Source of the DNA: Rhodococcus sp. 4CII
GTDB lineage: Bacteria; Actinomycetota; Actinomycetes; Mycobacteriales; Mycobacteriaceae
NCBI RefSeq assembly: GCF_014256275.1
Contig: NZ_JACCFE010000002.1
Span: 5,002,001 to 5,066,000, forward strand
Direction of reading: 5' to 3'
Length of the DNA stretch: 64,000 nucleotides
Shown here piece by piece: positions 15,482-23,514 of this stretch. The position numbers and the translations under genes were made by a program. The notes under the pieces are model-generated. The model saw only the letters and a program-made list of their open reading frames with translations, did not search any database and was not told the DNA's origin. Numbering within the stretch: position 1 is the stretch's first letter; the number at the start of each line of letters is the position of its first letter.

Positions 15482-16855
15482 ATGCCAGAAATCGAAACCG
15501 ACGTACTCGTCATCGGCGCCGGAATGGCCGGGTTGACTGCGGCAGCGCGGGCGGCGACCCGTGGACGATCGGTCGTCGTCGTCGAGAAGTCCGCGGCGAT
15601 CGGCGGGTCCGCCCAATTCGCCGGGTATGCCTGGACCGCGCCGTCGCACCAGGTCATGGACGAGGTCAACCCGGACGGTGACCCGGCCCTGCGCCGGGCG
15701 CTCGTCGACGGGTTTCGCGATGGGATCGACTGGATCCGGTCGCTCGGCGTCGACTGCGCGGACGCGGTGACCGTTCTCCGCTACGGAACCGGCCACCAGT
15801 TCGACACGAATCACTACATCGACCAGTGCCGCCGGCGAATCCGGAGTCACGGCGGTGAACTGTACTCGAGCGCGGAGACGCTCGCGCTGCTCACGTCGGA
15901 CGGTGGCGTCGTCGGCGCCCGTGTCAGGCTCTCGGACGGCACGGAATGTGAAGTGCGAGCCCGGGCAACCATTCTCGCGACCGGGGGTTTCCAGGCGAAT
16001 TCCGCATTGGCCGCCGCGCACATCCACCCCGCGGCGTCCGAGATGCAACTGCGTTCCAATCCCGCCAGTGCGGGTGACGGACTACGCCTGGCCGAATCCG
16101 TCGGCGCAGCGACCGGAACGGATCGGTCCGGCTTCTACGGCCACCTCGTACCCACCGGTGTCCGCTTTCGCGATCCGTCCGATTTCGTGGCGCTGTCGCT
16201 CTACTACAGCGAGCATGCGCTGCTGTTCAACCTCGACAACCGGCGGTTCACGGACGAGACGGTCGGAGACCATCTGACGACGATGGACCTGCTCGAACAG
16301 CCCGAGTCTCGAGGATTGCTCGTCGCCGACGCGCGGGTATACCGCGAATGGATCACCGGCACCTACGTGGAAGGCGCCGCCGCACTCGACAAGTTCGACC
16401 TCGCGCAGCGCCGGGGTGGGCGGTGCGGAATCGCAGAGAATCTGGACGAGTTCGCCTACCTTCCCGAGGAGTGGGGCTACGACGGCGCCGCCATCGCGGA
16501 TCAGATCCGGTCTCTTCATGCGTCCGGTACGGACGCGCAGCCCCCGCGTCGCTTCGACCCAGCGCCGCTCGACGAGGGTCCGTATTACCTCGTCGAGGCA
16601 TGCCCGGCTCTGACCTTCCCGTTCCACGGCATCCGCATCGACGAGCACGGCCGCGTCCTCGACGCGGCGGGCGGCGCGATCAGCGGCCTGTTCGCCGCCG
16701 GATCGGACACCGGCGGGCTTTACAACCGGGCGTACACGGGAGGCATCGCGCCTGCCCTGGTGTTCGGCCTTGCCGCCGCGGACCACACGGCACCAGTGAG
16801 TACTTGTCAACCGCGGGCGGTACTCGCAGGAACGGTGCCCAGGCCCGGCCCGTAG
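15482..16855 (+). CDS. FAD-dependent oxidoreductase, fumarate-reductase/3-ketosteroid-dehydrogenase-like
   Basis: A 457-residue flavoprotein with dinucleotide-binding motif VIGAGMAGLTAAARA at residues 10-25 and a second FAD contact ILATGGF near residue 165. The C-terminal GLFAAGSDTGGL...GGIAPALVFG is typical of the FAD_binding_2 family. Relatives introduce or remove C=C bonds next to a carbonyl (KstD, fumarate or urocanate reductase, TcuA). It is the only rightward gene from the copy E/F region. Its last about 20 codons run through palindromic repeat copy 2, and the stop lies 10 bp before purD. Confidence 0.87.
   Translation: MPEIETDVLVIGAGMAGLTAAARAATRGRSVVVVEKSAAIGGSAQFAGYAWTAPSHQVMDEVNPDGDPALRRALVDGFRDGIDWIRSLGVDCADAVTVLRYGTGHQFDTNHYIDQCRRRIRSHGGELYSSAETLALLTSDGGVVGARVRLSDGTECEVRARATILATGGFQANSALAAAHIHPAASEMQLRSNPASAGDGLRLAESVGAATGTDRSGFYGHLVPTGVRFRDPSDFVALSLYYSEHALLFNLDNRRFTDETVGDHLTTMDLLEQPESRGLLVADARVYREWITGTYVEGAAALDKFDLAQRRGGRCGIAENLDEFAYLPEEWGYDGAAIADQIRSLHASGTDAQPPRRFDPAPLDEGPYYLVEACPALTFPFHGIRIDEHGRVLDAAGGAISGLFAAGSDTGGLYNRAYTGGIAPALVFGLAAADHTAPVSTCQPRAVLAGTVPRPGP
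16796..16827. repeat. Palindromic repeat, copy 2 (shortened)
   Basis: The left arm GTGAGTACTTGTCAACCGC (16796-16814) matches the arm of the copy at 9635 at 16 of 19 positions. The right arm is shortened to GGGCGGTACTCGC. It lies inside the 3' end of the flavoprotein gene and encodes part of its C-terminus. Confidence 0.5.
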
Positions 16856-16865
16856 GCTGACACCC

Positions 16866-18119
16866 GTGCGCGTACTCGTTATCGGCTCCGGAGCCCGTGA
16901 ACATGCCCTCCTTCTCGCCCTTGCTCGCGATCCGGGTGTCAGTGCCCTGATGTGTGCGCCCGGCAATGCCGGGATCGGCAAGATCGCCGAGCAGCATGCC
17001 GTCGACATCGCGTCGGGGGAGGCGGTGGCGGCTCTCGCGAAGAAGCTCGGCGCCGACCTCGTCGTGGTGGGACCCGAGGTACCCCTGGTGCTGGGTGTCG
17101 CGGACGCCGTCCGTGCGGCGGGCATCGCCTGCTTCGGTCCGTCCGCCGACGCCGCGCGGATCGAGGGTTCGAAGGCGTTCGCCAAGGACGTCATGGCCGC
17201 CGCCGGTGTGAAGACCGCCCACAGCGAGATCGTCGACTCGCCCGCCAAGCTGGACGAGGCACTGGACCGCTTCGGCCCCAACTGGGTGGTCAAGGACGAC
17301 GGCCTGGCGGCGGGCAAGGGTGTCGTGGTCACCACCGACCGGGACGCCGCCCGCGATCACGCGGCCGAACTGCTCGAGAACGGTCACCCCGTCCTGCTCG
17401 AATCCTTCCTCGACGGTCCCGAGGTGTCGCTGTTCTGCGTCGTCGACGGCGAGACCGTGGTGCCGCTGCTGCCCGCGCAGGACCACAAGCGCGTCGGTGA
17501 CGGCGACACCGGTCCCAACACAGGCGGCATGGGCGCCTACACACCGCTGCCGTGGCTGCCCGAGCAGACCGTCACGCAGATCGTCGACGATGTCGTGAAG
17601 CCGGTCGCGGCCGAGTTGGTAGCCCGGGGCAGTGCCTTCAGTGGGCTGCTGTACGCGGGGCTGGCGATCGGCAAGGACGGGCCGGCGGTCGTCGAGTTCA
17701 ACTGCCGCTTCGGTGACCCCGAGACCCAGGCCGTGCTCGCGTTGCTGAAGAGCCCGCTCGGCGAACTGCTGAACGCGGCGGCCACCGGAACGCTCAATCA
17801 GGTCGCGCCCCTCGAATGGCAGGACGGCTCGGCGGTGACCGTCGTGGTCGCGGCCGAGCACTACCCGGCCACGCCGCGCACCGGTGACGTGATCACCGGT
17901 GCCGATGGCGATGGCGTCCTGCACGCGGGCACCAAACTGGTCGAGGGGCAGGTGGTCTCCGCCGGCGGCCGCGTGCTGAGCGTCGTCGGGGTCGGGGCGG
18001 ACCTGAGCGAGGCGCGTGCGGACGCATACGCCAAGATCTCCGCGGTGAAGCTGCCGGGAAGCCATTTCCGCAAGGACATCGGCCTGGCAGCCGTGGAGGG
18101 ACGCATCGCCCTTCCCTGA
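16866..18119 (+). CDS. purD: Phosphoribosylamine-glycine ligase
   Basis: A 417-residue GAR synthetase, the second step of de novo purine synthesis: ATP-dependent joining of glycine to phosphoribosylamine in the cytoplasm. It opens with the family start VLVIGSGAREHALLLAL. The ATP-grasp core contains NWVVKDDGLAAGKGVVV and QDHKRVGDGDTGPNTGGMG, and the metal-binding region is VVEFNCRFGDPETQ. GTG start at 16866. The length is usual for the family. It marks the return to housekeeping genes after the catabolic block. Confidence 0.97.
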   Translation: MRVLVIGSGAREHALLLALARDPGVSALMCAPGNAGIGKIAEQHAVDIASGEAVAALAKKLGADLVVVGPEVPLVLGVADAVRAAGIACFGPSADAARIEGSKAFAKDVMAAAGVKTAHSEIVDSPAKLDEALDRFGPNWVVKDDGLAAGKGVVVTTDRDAARDHAAELLENGHPVLLESFLDGPEVSLFCVVDGETVVPLLPAQDHKRVGDGDTGPNTGGMGAYTPLPWLPEQTVTQIVDDVVKPVAAELVARGSAFSGLLYAGLAIGKDGPAVVEFNCRFGDPETQAVLALLKSPLGELLNAAATGTLNQVAPLEWQDGSAVTVVVAAEHYPATPRTGDVITGADGDGVLHAGTKLVEGQVVSAGGRVLSVVGVGADLSEARADAYAKISAVKLPGSHFRKDIGLAAVEGRIALP

Positions 18120-18126
18120 GACGAAA

Positions 18127-18160
18127 CCGGCGGTGCGATCGGATTCGAACGCACCGCCGG
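18127..18160. terminator. Hairpin between convergent purD and SDR genes
   Basis: An 11-bp perfect inverted repeat CCGGCGGTGCG (18127-18137) and its complement (18150-18160). It lies in the 46-bp gap between the purD stop and the stop of the convergent dehydrogenase gene. There is no clear T-run. Confidence 0.7.
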
Positions 18161-18165
18161 CCACG

Positions 18166-18918
18166 TCACCGGGCCGTCCAGCCTCCGTCGATCGTGTAGG
18201 ACGCGCCGGTCACCATGCCGGCGTCGTCGGATGCGATCCACCCGACCAGCGATGCCACCTCCGACGGTTCCACGAGCCGCTTGATCGCGCTCTCGGTGAG
18301 CATCACCTTCTCGATCACCTCGGACTCGCTGATGCCGTGCACGTGGGCCTGATCCGCGATCTGCTTCTGCACCAGCGGTGTCAGCACGTATCCGGGGTTG
18401 ACGCAGTTGCTGGTGACGCCGTGCGGTCCGCCCTCCAGCGCCGTCACCTTCGACAGTCCCTCGAGGCCGTGCTTGGCGGTGACGTACGCGGCCTTGAACG
18501 GCGACGCGCGGAGTCCGTGGACCGACGACACGTTGACGATGCGTCCGAATCCCGCGTCATACATGTGTGGCAGTGCCGCGCGGATCAGCAGGAACGGGGC
18601 CTCGACCATCAACTTCTGGATGCGCCGGAAGTCCTCGGGGCGGAACTCCTCGAGCGGGCTGATGGTCTGGATACCGGCATTGTTGACGAGGATGTCGGTC
18701 TCGAGGCGCAGTTCGGTGAGTTCGTCGGTGTCGAGGAGGTCGATGTGCCACGCGGTGCCGTCGATGTCGTCGGCCAGCGTCTTGGCGGCAATCTCGTCGA
18801 GATCGGCGACCGTGACGTGCGCTCCGCGCGCCGCCAGCGTCCGGGCGCAGGCTGCGCCGATGCCGCTGGCGCCGCCGGTGACGAGGGCGGTGCGCCCGGC
18901 CAGGTTCTGTTCCGTCAT
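18166..18918 (-). CDS. bdhA: 3-Hydroxybutyrate dehydrogenase (SDR)
   Basis: A 250-residue SDR that oxidises D-3-hydroxybutyrate to acetoacetate with NAD+. It has TGGASGIG near residue 16 and NNAGIQ. Its VSSVHGLRASPFKAAYV and TAKHGLEGL segments, which include the catalytic Ser and YVTAK, are the characteristic signature of this enzyme. It ends ASYTIDGGWTAR. The start at 18918 overlaps the stop of the transporter gene (ATGA), so the two are coupled. A much longer frame over the same DNA is only a shadow of the transporter. Confidence 0.9.
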   Translation of the reverse strand: MTEQNLAGRTALVTGGASGIGAACARTLAARGAHVTVADLDEIAAKTLADDIDGTAWHIDLLDTDELTELRLETDILVNNAGIQTISPLEEFRPEDFRRIQKLMVEAPFLLIRAALPHMYDAGFGRIVNVSSVHGLRASPFKAAYVTAKHGLEGLSKVTALEGGPHGVTSNCVNPGYVLTPLVQKQIADQAHVHGISESEVIEKVMLTESAIKRLVEPSEVASLVGWIASDDAGMVTGASYTIDGGWTAR

Positions 18919-20288
18919 GCCGAGGTTCCCGCCTTCTCGTCGGCGAGGATCCGTGCGTCCGCCGCGTCGATCGATTCGAGCGAGATGCCCTTGGTCTCCC
19001 GGGCGACGATGACGGCGACGACGGTGATCAGGCAGGCGATCGCCAGGTAGACCGCGATCGGAACGGACGAGTGGTACTTGCTCAGCAGGCTGGCTGCGAT
19101 GATCGGCGCCAGCGAACCGGCCACGATCGACGTCACCTGGTAGCCGAGGGAGACACCCGAGTAGCGCATGCGGGTCGGGAACATCTCGGCCATGATCGCC
19201 GGCTGACCGGCGTACATGAACGCGTGGAACACCAGGCCGATGATGATCGCTCCGAGGATGACGGCGTTGTGCCCGCTGTTCATCATCGGGAACGCGAAGA
19301 AGCCCCAGGTGCCCGCGGTCAGCGCGCCGATCATGTAGACGGGACGGCGGCCGATGGTGTCCGAGAGCCGCCCGACCAGCGGGATCACCGCGAAGTGCAC
19401 GGCGTGGGCGATCAGCATCCACCAGAGGATCTGCGCGGTGTCCGTGTGGACCACCACCTTGAGGTAGGTGATCGAGAACGTGACCACCAGGTAGTACATG
19501 ACGTTCTCGCCGAAACGCAGGCCCATCGCCGTCAGCACGCCACGCGGGTAGCGCTTGAGCACCTCGAAGACGCTGAACGACGTCTCCTTGATGTGCTCCG
19601 CCTCCTTCTGCGCCTGGATGAAGATCGGGGCGTCCGTCACCTTGGTACGGATGTAGTAGCCGACCAGGACGATCACCGCGGACAGCCAGAACGCGACGCG
19701 CCAGCCCCAGCTCAGGAACGCCGCATCGGACAGCGTCGTCGTGAGGATCAGCAGGACGACGGTCGCGACGAGGTTGCCTGCCGGGACTCCGGCCTGCGGC
19801 CACGACGCCCAGAAACCGCGGGAACGGTTCGGGCTGTGCTCGGCCACCAGCAGCACCGCGCCACCCCACTCGCCGCCGACGGCGAATCCCTGGATGAAGC
19901 GGAGCGTGACGAGCAGGGCGGGGGCCCAGTAGCCGATCTGGCCGTAGGTGGGCAGGCAACCCATCAGGAACGTGGCCGCGCCGACGAGGAGAAGGCTGAA
20001 CTGGAGCAGTTGCTTGCGGCCGAACTTGTCGCCGAAGTGACCGAACACGATGCCGCCGAGTGGCCGGGCGACGAAGCCCACGGCGTACGTCACGAACGCC
20101 GCGATGATCGCGTCGAGTTCGTTGTCTCCGGCCGCGAAGAAGACCTTGCTGAACACCAGCGTCGCAGCTGTCCCGTAGAGGAAGAACTCGTACCACTCGA
20201 CGATGGTGCCGGCCATGGACGCACCGACCACCTTCTTCAGCCCGGACGGCGGGGCTTCCTTCACGTGCGCGGTTTCGTCGACGCTCAT
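18915..20288 (-). CDS. MFS transporter, metabolite:H+ symporter (MHS/ShiA) family
   Basis: A 457-residue, 12-segment proton-coupled symporter. It has the MHS opening VGASMAGTIVEWYEFFLYGTA, motif A GGIVFGHFGDKFGRKQLL and RFIQGFAVGGEWGGA. The start at 20288 has GAGGAGCGACAG just upstream. A longer frame to 20381 would run through the divergent operator and is rejected. Coupling to bdhA suggests that it imports 3-hydroxybutyrate or a related short hydroxy or keto acid, which is inference. It is probably controlled by the divergent LysR regulator. Confidence 0.9.
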   Translation of the reverse strand: MSVDETAHVKEAPPSGLKKVVGASMAGTIVEWYEFFLYGTAATLVFSKVFFAAGDNELDAIIAAFVTYAVGFVARPLGGIVFGHFGDKFGRKQLLQFSLLLVGAATFLMGCLPTYGQIGYWAPALLVTLRFIQGFAVGGEWGGAVLLVAEHSPNRSRGFWASWPQAGVPAGNLVATVVLLILTTTLSDAAFLSWGWRVAFWLSAVIVLVGYYIRTKVTDAPIFIQAQKEAEHIKETSFSVFEVLKRYPRGVLTAMGLRFGENVMYYLVVTFSITYLKVVVHTDTAQILWWMLIAHAVHFAVIPLVGRLSDTIGRRPVYMIGALTAGTWGFFAFPMMNSGHNAVILGAIIIGLVFHAFMYAGQPAIMAEMFPTRMRYSGVSLGYQVTSIVAGSLAPIIAASLLSKYHSSVPIAVYLAIACLITVVAVIVARETKGISLESIDAADARILADEKAGTSA

Positions 20289-20360
20289 CTGTCGCTCCTC
20301 GTTCCACTCCGTACCCCGTTGTGACTGGGGACACAGTTCATTTGTCCTGCCGAGTATTGA

Positions 20361-20416
20361 TGCATATTTGTGCGCACACAATGACGCAACATGCAGTCGC
20401 CATGTGCAAATATGCA
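20361..20416. promoter_or_regulatory. Inverted repeat in the transporter/LysR divergent region, candidate LysR site
   Basis: TGCATATTTG at 20361-20370 is repeated exactly in inverted form (CAAATATGCA) at 20407-20416. The arm centres are 46 bp apart. Both lie in the AT-rich 131-bp region between the divergent starts 20288 and 20420. The right arm is just upstream of the LysR start. Confidence 0.6.
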
Positions 20417-20419
20417 GAA

Positions 20420-21328
20420 ATGACGTCCGGAACAGCGAAGCCCAGCGCCGACGACCTGCTCGTCCTGCTGGCCGTGGGGCGGACCGGCCGCTTCAACACC
20501 GCAGCCGACGACCTCGGGGTCAACCACACCACCATCTCGCGCCGGATCGCGAATCTGGAGAAAAGCCTCGGCGGCCGGGTTCTCGTGAAGGCCGCGGGCG
20601 GGTGGGAACTCACCGACCTCGGGCGGCAGGCACTGACCGCGGCCGAACGCGTGGAGGCCGCCGTCCACGGACTCGTCGCCGAACCCGGCGGTGCCGACCA
20701 CCTGAAAGGCGTCGTCCGCGTCTCGGCGACCGACGGATTCAGCGCCTACATCGCCGCGCCCGCCGGCGCACTGATCCGCAGAAGGCATCCCGAGGTGTCC
20801 GTGGAGATCGTCGCGATCACGCGCCGGGCGTCGCAGCATCGCTCCGGACTCGACATCGAAATCGTGGTCGGCAAACCCCAGGTGCATCGCGCCGAGGCGC
20901 TGTGGCTGGCCGACTACACCCTCGGGCTGTACGGCGCGCGGTCGTACCTGGCCGAGCACGGCACACCGCGACAGGTGGGGGATCTCGCCTACCACTCACT
21001 CGTCTACTTCATCGACTCGATGCTGCAGGTCGACGAACTCGACCTCGCGCAGCGACTCACCGTGTCGATGCGCGAATCGGTGACGTCGACGAACGTGTTC
21101 GTGCATGTCGAGGCCACTCGGGCGTCGGCGGGCATCGGGCTCCTGCCCTGCTTCATGGCCGACCGCCACGACGACCTCGTGCGCGTGCTGCCCGGGCAGG
21201 TCGAGGCCGAGCTGGCGTACTGGCTCGTCGCGCGGGCCGAGTCGCTGCGCCGACCCGAGGTCGCCGCGGTGGTGGGCGCCATCCGGGAGACGGTCGAGTC
21301 GCAGCGGGACGCGTTGGCGGGGAAGTGA
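20420..21328 (+). CDS. LysR-family transcriptional regulator
   Basis: A 302-residue activator/repressor with an N-terminal winged HTH (TGRFNTAADDLGVNHTTIS, RRIANLEKSLGG at about 20-52) and a LysR effector domain with GIGLLPCFMADR near residue 240. The start at 20420 is preferred. Upstream in-frame ATGs at 20321, 20360, 20381 and 20402 would place the protein over its own operator repeat. It is divergent from the MHS transporter/bdhA pair, the usual arrangement for a LysR regulator and its target. The effector may be the transported hydroxy acid. Confidence 0.88.
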   Translation: MTSGTAKPSADDLLVLLAVGRTGRFNTAADDLGVNHTTISRRIANLEKSLGGRVLVKAAGGWELTDLGRQALTAAERVEAAVHGLVAEPGGADHLKGVVRVSATDGFSAYIAAPAGALIRRRHPEVSVEIVAITRRASQHRSGLDIEIVVGKPQVHRAEALWLADYTLGLYGARSYLAEHGTPRQVGDLAYHSLVYFIDSMLQVDELDLAQRLTVSMRESVTSTNVFVHVEATRASAGIGLLPCFMADRHDDLVRVLPGQVEAELAYWLVARAESLRRPEVAAVVGAIRETVESQRDALAGK

Positions 21329-21351
21329 TCGCATCACGCTAGCGTCAAGGG

Positions 21352-22518
21352 GTGCGTCCCGAATCTCAGCGATCCAACATCCAGACCTTCCACGTGATGG
21401 ACGTGTGGAAGGCGGCCACCGAACGTCAGCGCACTCACGGTGACGTGCTGACGCTCGCGGCCGGGCAGCCGTCCACTCCCGCCCCGCAGCCGGTTCTCCG
21501 CGCGACGCGGGAAGTGCTCGACGGGCATCTGCTCGGCTACACGGAGACGTTCGGGATCTTGCCGCTGCGCGAGGCGATCGCCGGATACCACTCCGCCAAG
21601 TCCGGCATCGGCGTCGACGCCGAGGACGTGGTCGTGACCACCGGTTCGTCGGGCGCGTTCACGCTGCTGTTCCTCGCCGCCTTCGACGTCGGCGACACCG
21701 TCGTCGTGGCCCGCCCCGGCTACCCCGCCTACCGGAACACGCTCGCCGCGCTCGGCTGCAACGTCATCGAGATCGACTGCGGGGCGGACACTCGGTTCCA
21801 GCCGACGGTCGCGATGCTCGACGCTCTGCTCGAGCCGCCGGCCGGACTGATCGTCGCGAGCCCCGCCAACCCCACCGGCACCGTCATCGACCCCGGCGAA
21901 CTGGCTGCACTCGCCCGCTGGTGCGACGACCACGGCACCCTGCTGATCTCCGACGAGATCTACCACGGCATCGGATACGGCGAGCAGGCCATGACGAGTT
22001 CGTGGGAGACGTCCCGCGAATCCGTCGTCGTCGGATCGGTGTCGAAGTATTTCTCGATGACGGGCTGGCGGCTGGGCTGGATGCTGGTTCCCGAGGGGCT
22101 GCGGCGACCGTTGCAGCGCCTGGCCTCGAACATGACGGTGTGCCCGCCGGCCATCTCGCAATATGCGGCGATCGCCGCGTTCACCGAGGAATCGAGGGTC
22201 GAACTCGACGGCCACGTGCAGCGCTACGCCGTCAACCGGGAACTGCTGCTCACCGGACTCCCGGAACTGGGCATCACCGATCTCGCACCCGCCGACGGCG
22301 CGTTCTACGTGTACGCCGACATCGGGCACCTGCTGGGCGGATCCCACGGCGTGACGTCGACGGAATGGTGCTCGCGGCTCCTGCAGGACACCGGTCTGGC
22401 GCTTGCCCCCGGCATCGACTTCGACACCGTTCACGGCGACCGGACCGTTCGGCTGTCGTTCGCCGGATCCACCGCCGAGGTCCGGGAATCGCTGCTGCGA
22501 CTGGGTCGCTGGCTGTAA
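21352..22518 (+). CDS. Pyridoxal-phosphate aminotransferase, class I/II
   Basis: A 388-residue fold-type-I PLP enzyme. The PLP-anchoring lysine is in SVSKYFSMTGWRLGW near residue 230. Upstream are the usual NPTG motif (SPANPTGTVIDPGE) and SDEIYHGIGYG, and the C-terminal carboxylate-binding Arg is in TVRLSFAGS. It resembles aspartate-type or broad aminotransferases of unknown substrate. GTG start at 21352, 23 bp after the LysR gene. Whether they share a transcript is unclear. Confidence 0.87.
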   Translation: MRPESQRSNIQTFHVMDVWKAATERQRTHGDVLTLAAGQPSTPAPQPVLRATREVLDGHLLGYTETFGILPLREAIAGYHSAKSGIGVDAEDVVVTTGSSGAFTLLFLAAFDVGDTVVVARPGYPAYRNTLAALGCNVIEIDCGADTRFQPTVAMLDALLEPPAGLIVASPANPTGTVIDPGELAALARWCDDHGTLLISDEIYHGIGYGEQAMTSSWETSRESVVVGSVSKYFSMTGWRLGWMLVPEGLRRPLQRLASNMTVCPPAISQYAAIAAFTEESRVELDGHVQRYAVNRELLLTGLPELGITDLAPADGAFYVYADIGHLLGGSHGVTSTEWCSRLLQDTGLALAPGIDFDTVHGDRTVRLSFAGSTAEVRESLLRLGRWL

Positions 22519-22619
22519 CCGAAGGTTCGCGACCACGGCTCTTGCGGCGGCGCCGCAGCAGTTGTTCGATGGACTTGGGCGCACCGTGTGTTCGGGCGCG
22601 CCAGGCAAGGAGAACAGCG

Positions 22620-22907
22620 ATGCTGTACGTCGCGTTGCTCGCATTCGTGTTGTGGGTCCTGTGCTTCGCCGACGCCGTCACCACCGACGACGACCAGTTC
22701 CGGAACCTCTCGAAAGAGGGCTGGCTGGTGATCGTGCTGCTGCTTCCGCTCGTCGGTTCGGTGCTGTGGCTCGTCGCCGGGCGGCCGCAGAAGACCCCGG
22801 GCGACCGGCTGCCCGCCGACCCCGAGGAAGCCGAGTTCGTGCGGCGTTGCCGGGAGCGAGCGGAGGAACAGCGCCGCGACGGCTTGCACGGGCGCGACCA
22901 GCAGTAG
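22620..22907 (+). CDS. Small membrane protein with PLDc_N domain
   Basis: A 95-residue protein starting at ATG 22620 (AGGAGA upstream). There are two predicted membrane segments (about 3-20 and 34-53) with the PLDc_N-type segment WLVIVLLLPLVGSVLWLVAGRP. The charged cytoplasmic tail is rich in Arg and Glu. PLDc_N proteins are common in actinobacteria and have no established enzymatic role when the phospholipase half is missing, as here. It lies inside a longer shadow frame, so the start is from the ribosome site. Confidence 0.75.
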   Translation: MLYVALLAFVLWVLCFADAVTTDDDQFRNLSKEGWLVIVLLLPLVGSVLWLVAGRPQKTPGDRLPADPEEAEFVRRCRERAEEQRRDGLHGRDQQ

Positions 22908-22962
22908 AAGGCCTACACTGTGGCTAGGATTACAGTGTTACAACCGGGTATGAGGCGACGAC

Positions 22963-23379
22963 ATGAGCGACATCAGTCATCCACAGCCACCCGTTCCTGG
23001 TGGGGTCCGCATCGGAACCCTGGAACGAGAACAAGCCGCGGCGGCACTCGCCGAACACTTCGCTGCCGGACGGCTCGAGACCGACGAGTTCGACGAGCGG
23101 GTGCGCGAGGCGTACCTCGCCAAGACCGCCGCCGATCTGGTGCCCCTCTTCGCGGACCTCCCGGCCAAGCAGCGCGTCACCTCCGAACCCGAGCCCGCCC
23201 GGCGGCGTGATCCGCGACGGGAGGCGGCGGCACTGCGGGCCCTGGTGTTCGTGGTGGCCGTCCTCGCGGCGATCCTGTGGGTCGCACTGGTCCGCGTCCC
23301 CCCGCTCGTCTTCCTGCCGGTCGTCTGGCTCGTGCTGGCCCGTCGCAATTTCGGGCGGCGGTCCTGCCGGACGTGGTGA
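22963..23379 (+). CDS. DUF1707 membrane-associated protein
   Basis: A 138-residue protein. The N-terminal DUF1707 domain covers about residues 15-70 (RIGTLEREQAAAALAEHFA, GRLETDEFDERV). One or two membrane segments (about 85-125) end in a short basic tail. DUF1707 is an actinobacterial domain found at the N-terminus of many membrane proteins, and its function is not known. The 55-bp gap after the PLDc_N gene suggests an operon of small envelope proteins. Confidence 0.82.
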   Translation: MSDISHPQPPVPGGVRIGTLEREQAAAALAEHFAAGRLETDEFDERVREAYLAKTAADLVPLFADLPAKQRVTSEPEPARRRDPRREAAALRALVFVVAVLAAILWVALVRVPPLVFLPVVWLVLARRNFGRRSCRTW

Positions 23380-23514
23380 CGCCGTCGGTGGCTGCGCAGT
23401 TGAGGTGACGAATCCCGAGGCGGCTCCGTAACTTCTGCGCACTCGGTCCGAAACAGACCGCGCTCCCGTATTCTGACTGGCAGGTTCACGCCGTCGAGCG
23501 ATCGAGGAGCCACC

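Noticed and set aside
20326..20341. ACAGTTCA near the MHS transporter start, resembling the TGANNTCAGTTCA operator
   Set aside because: The left half TGA is not at the right spacing; only the last eight bases match.
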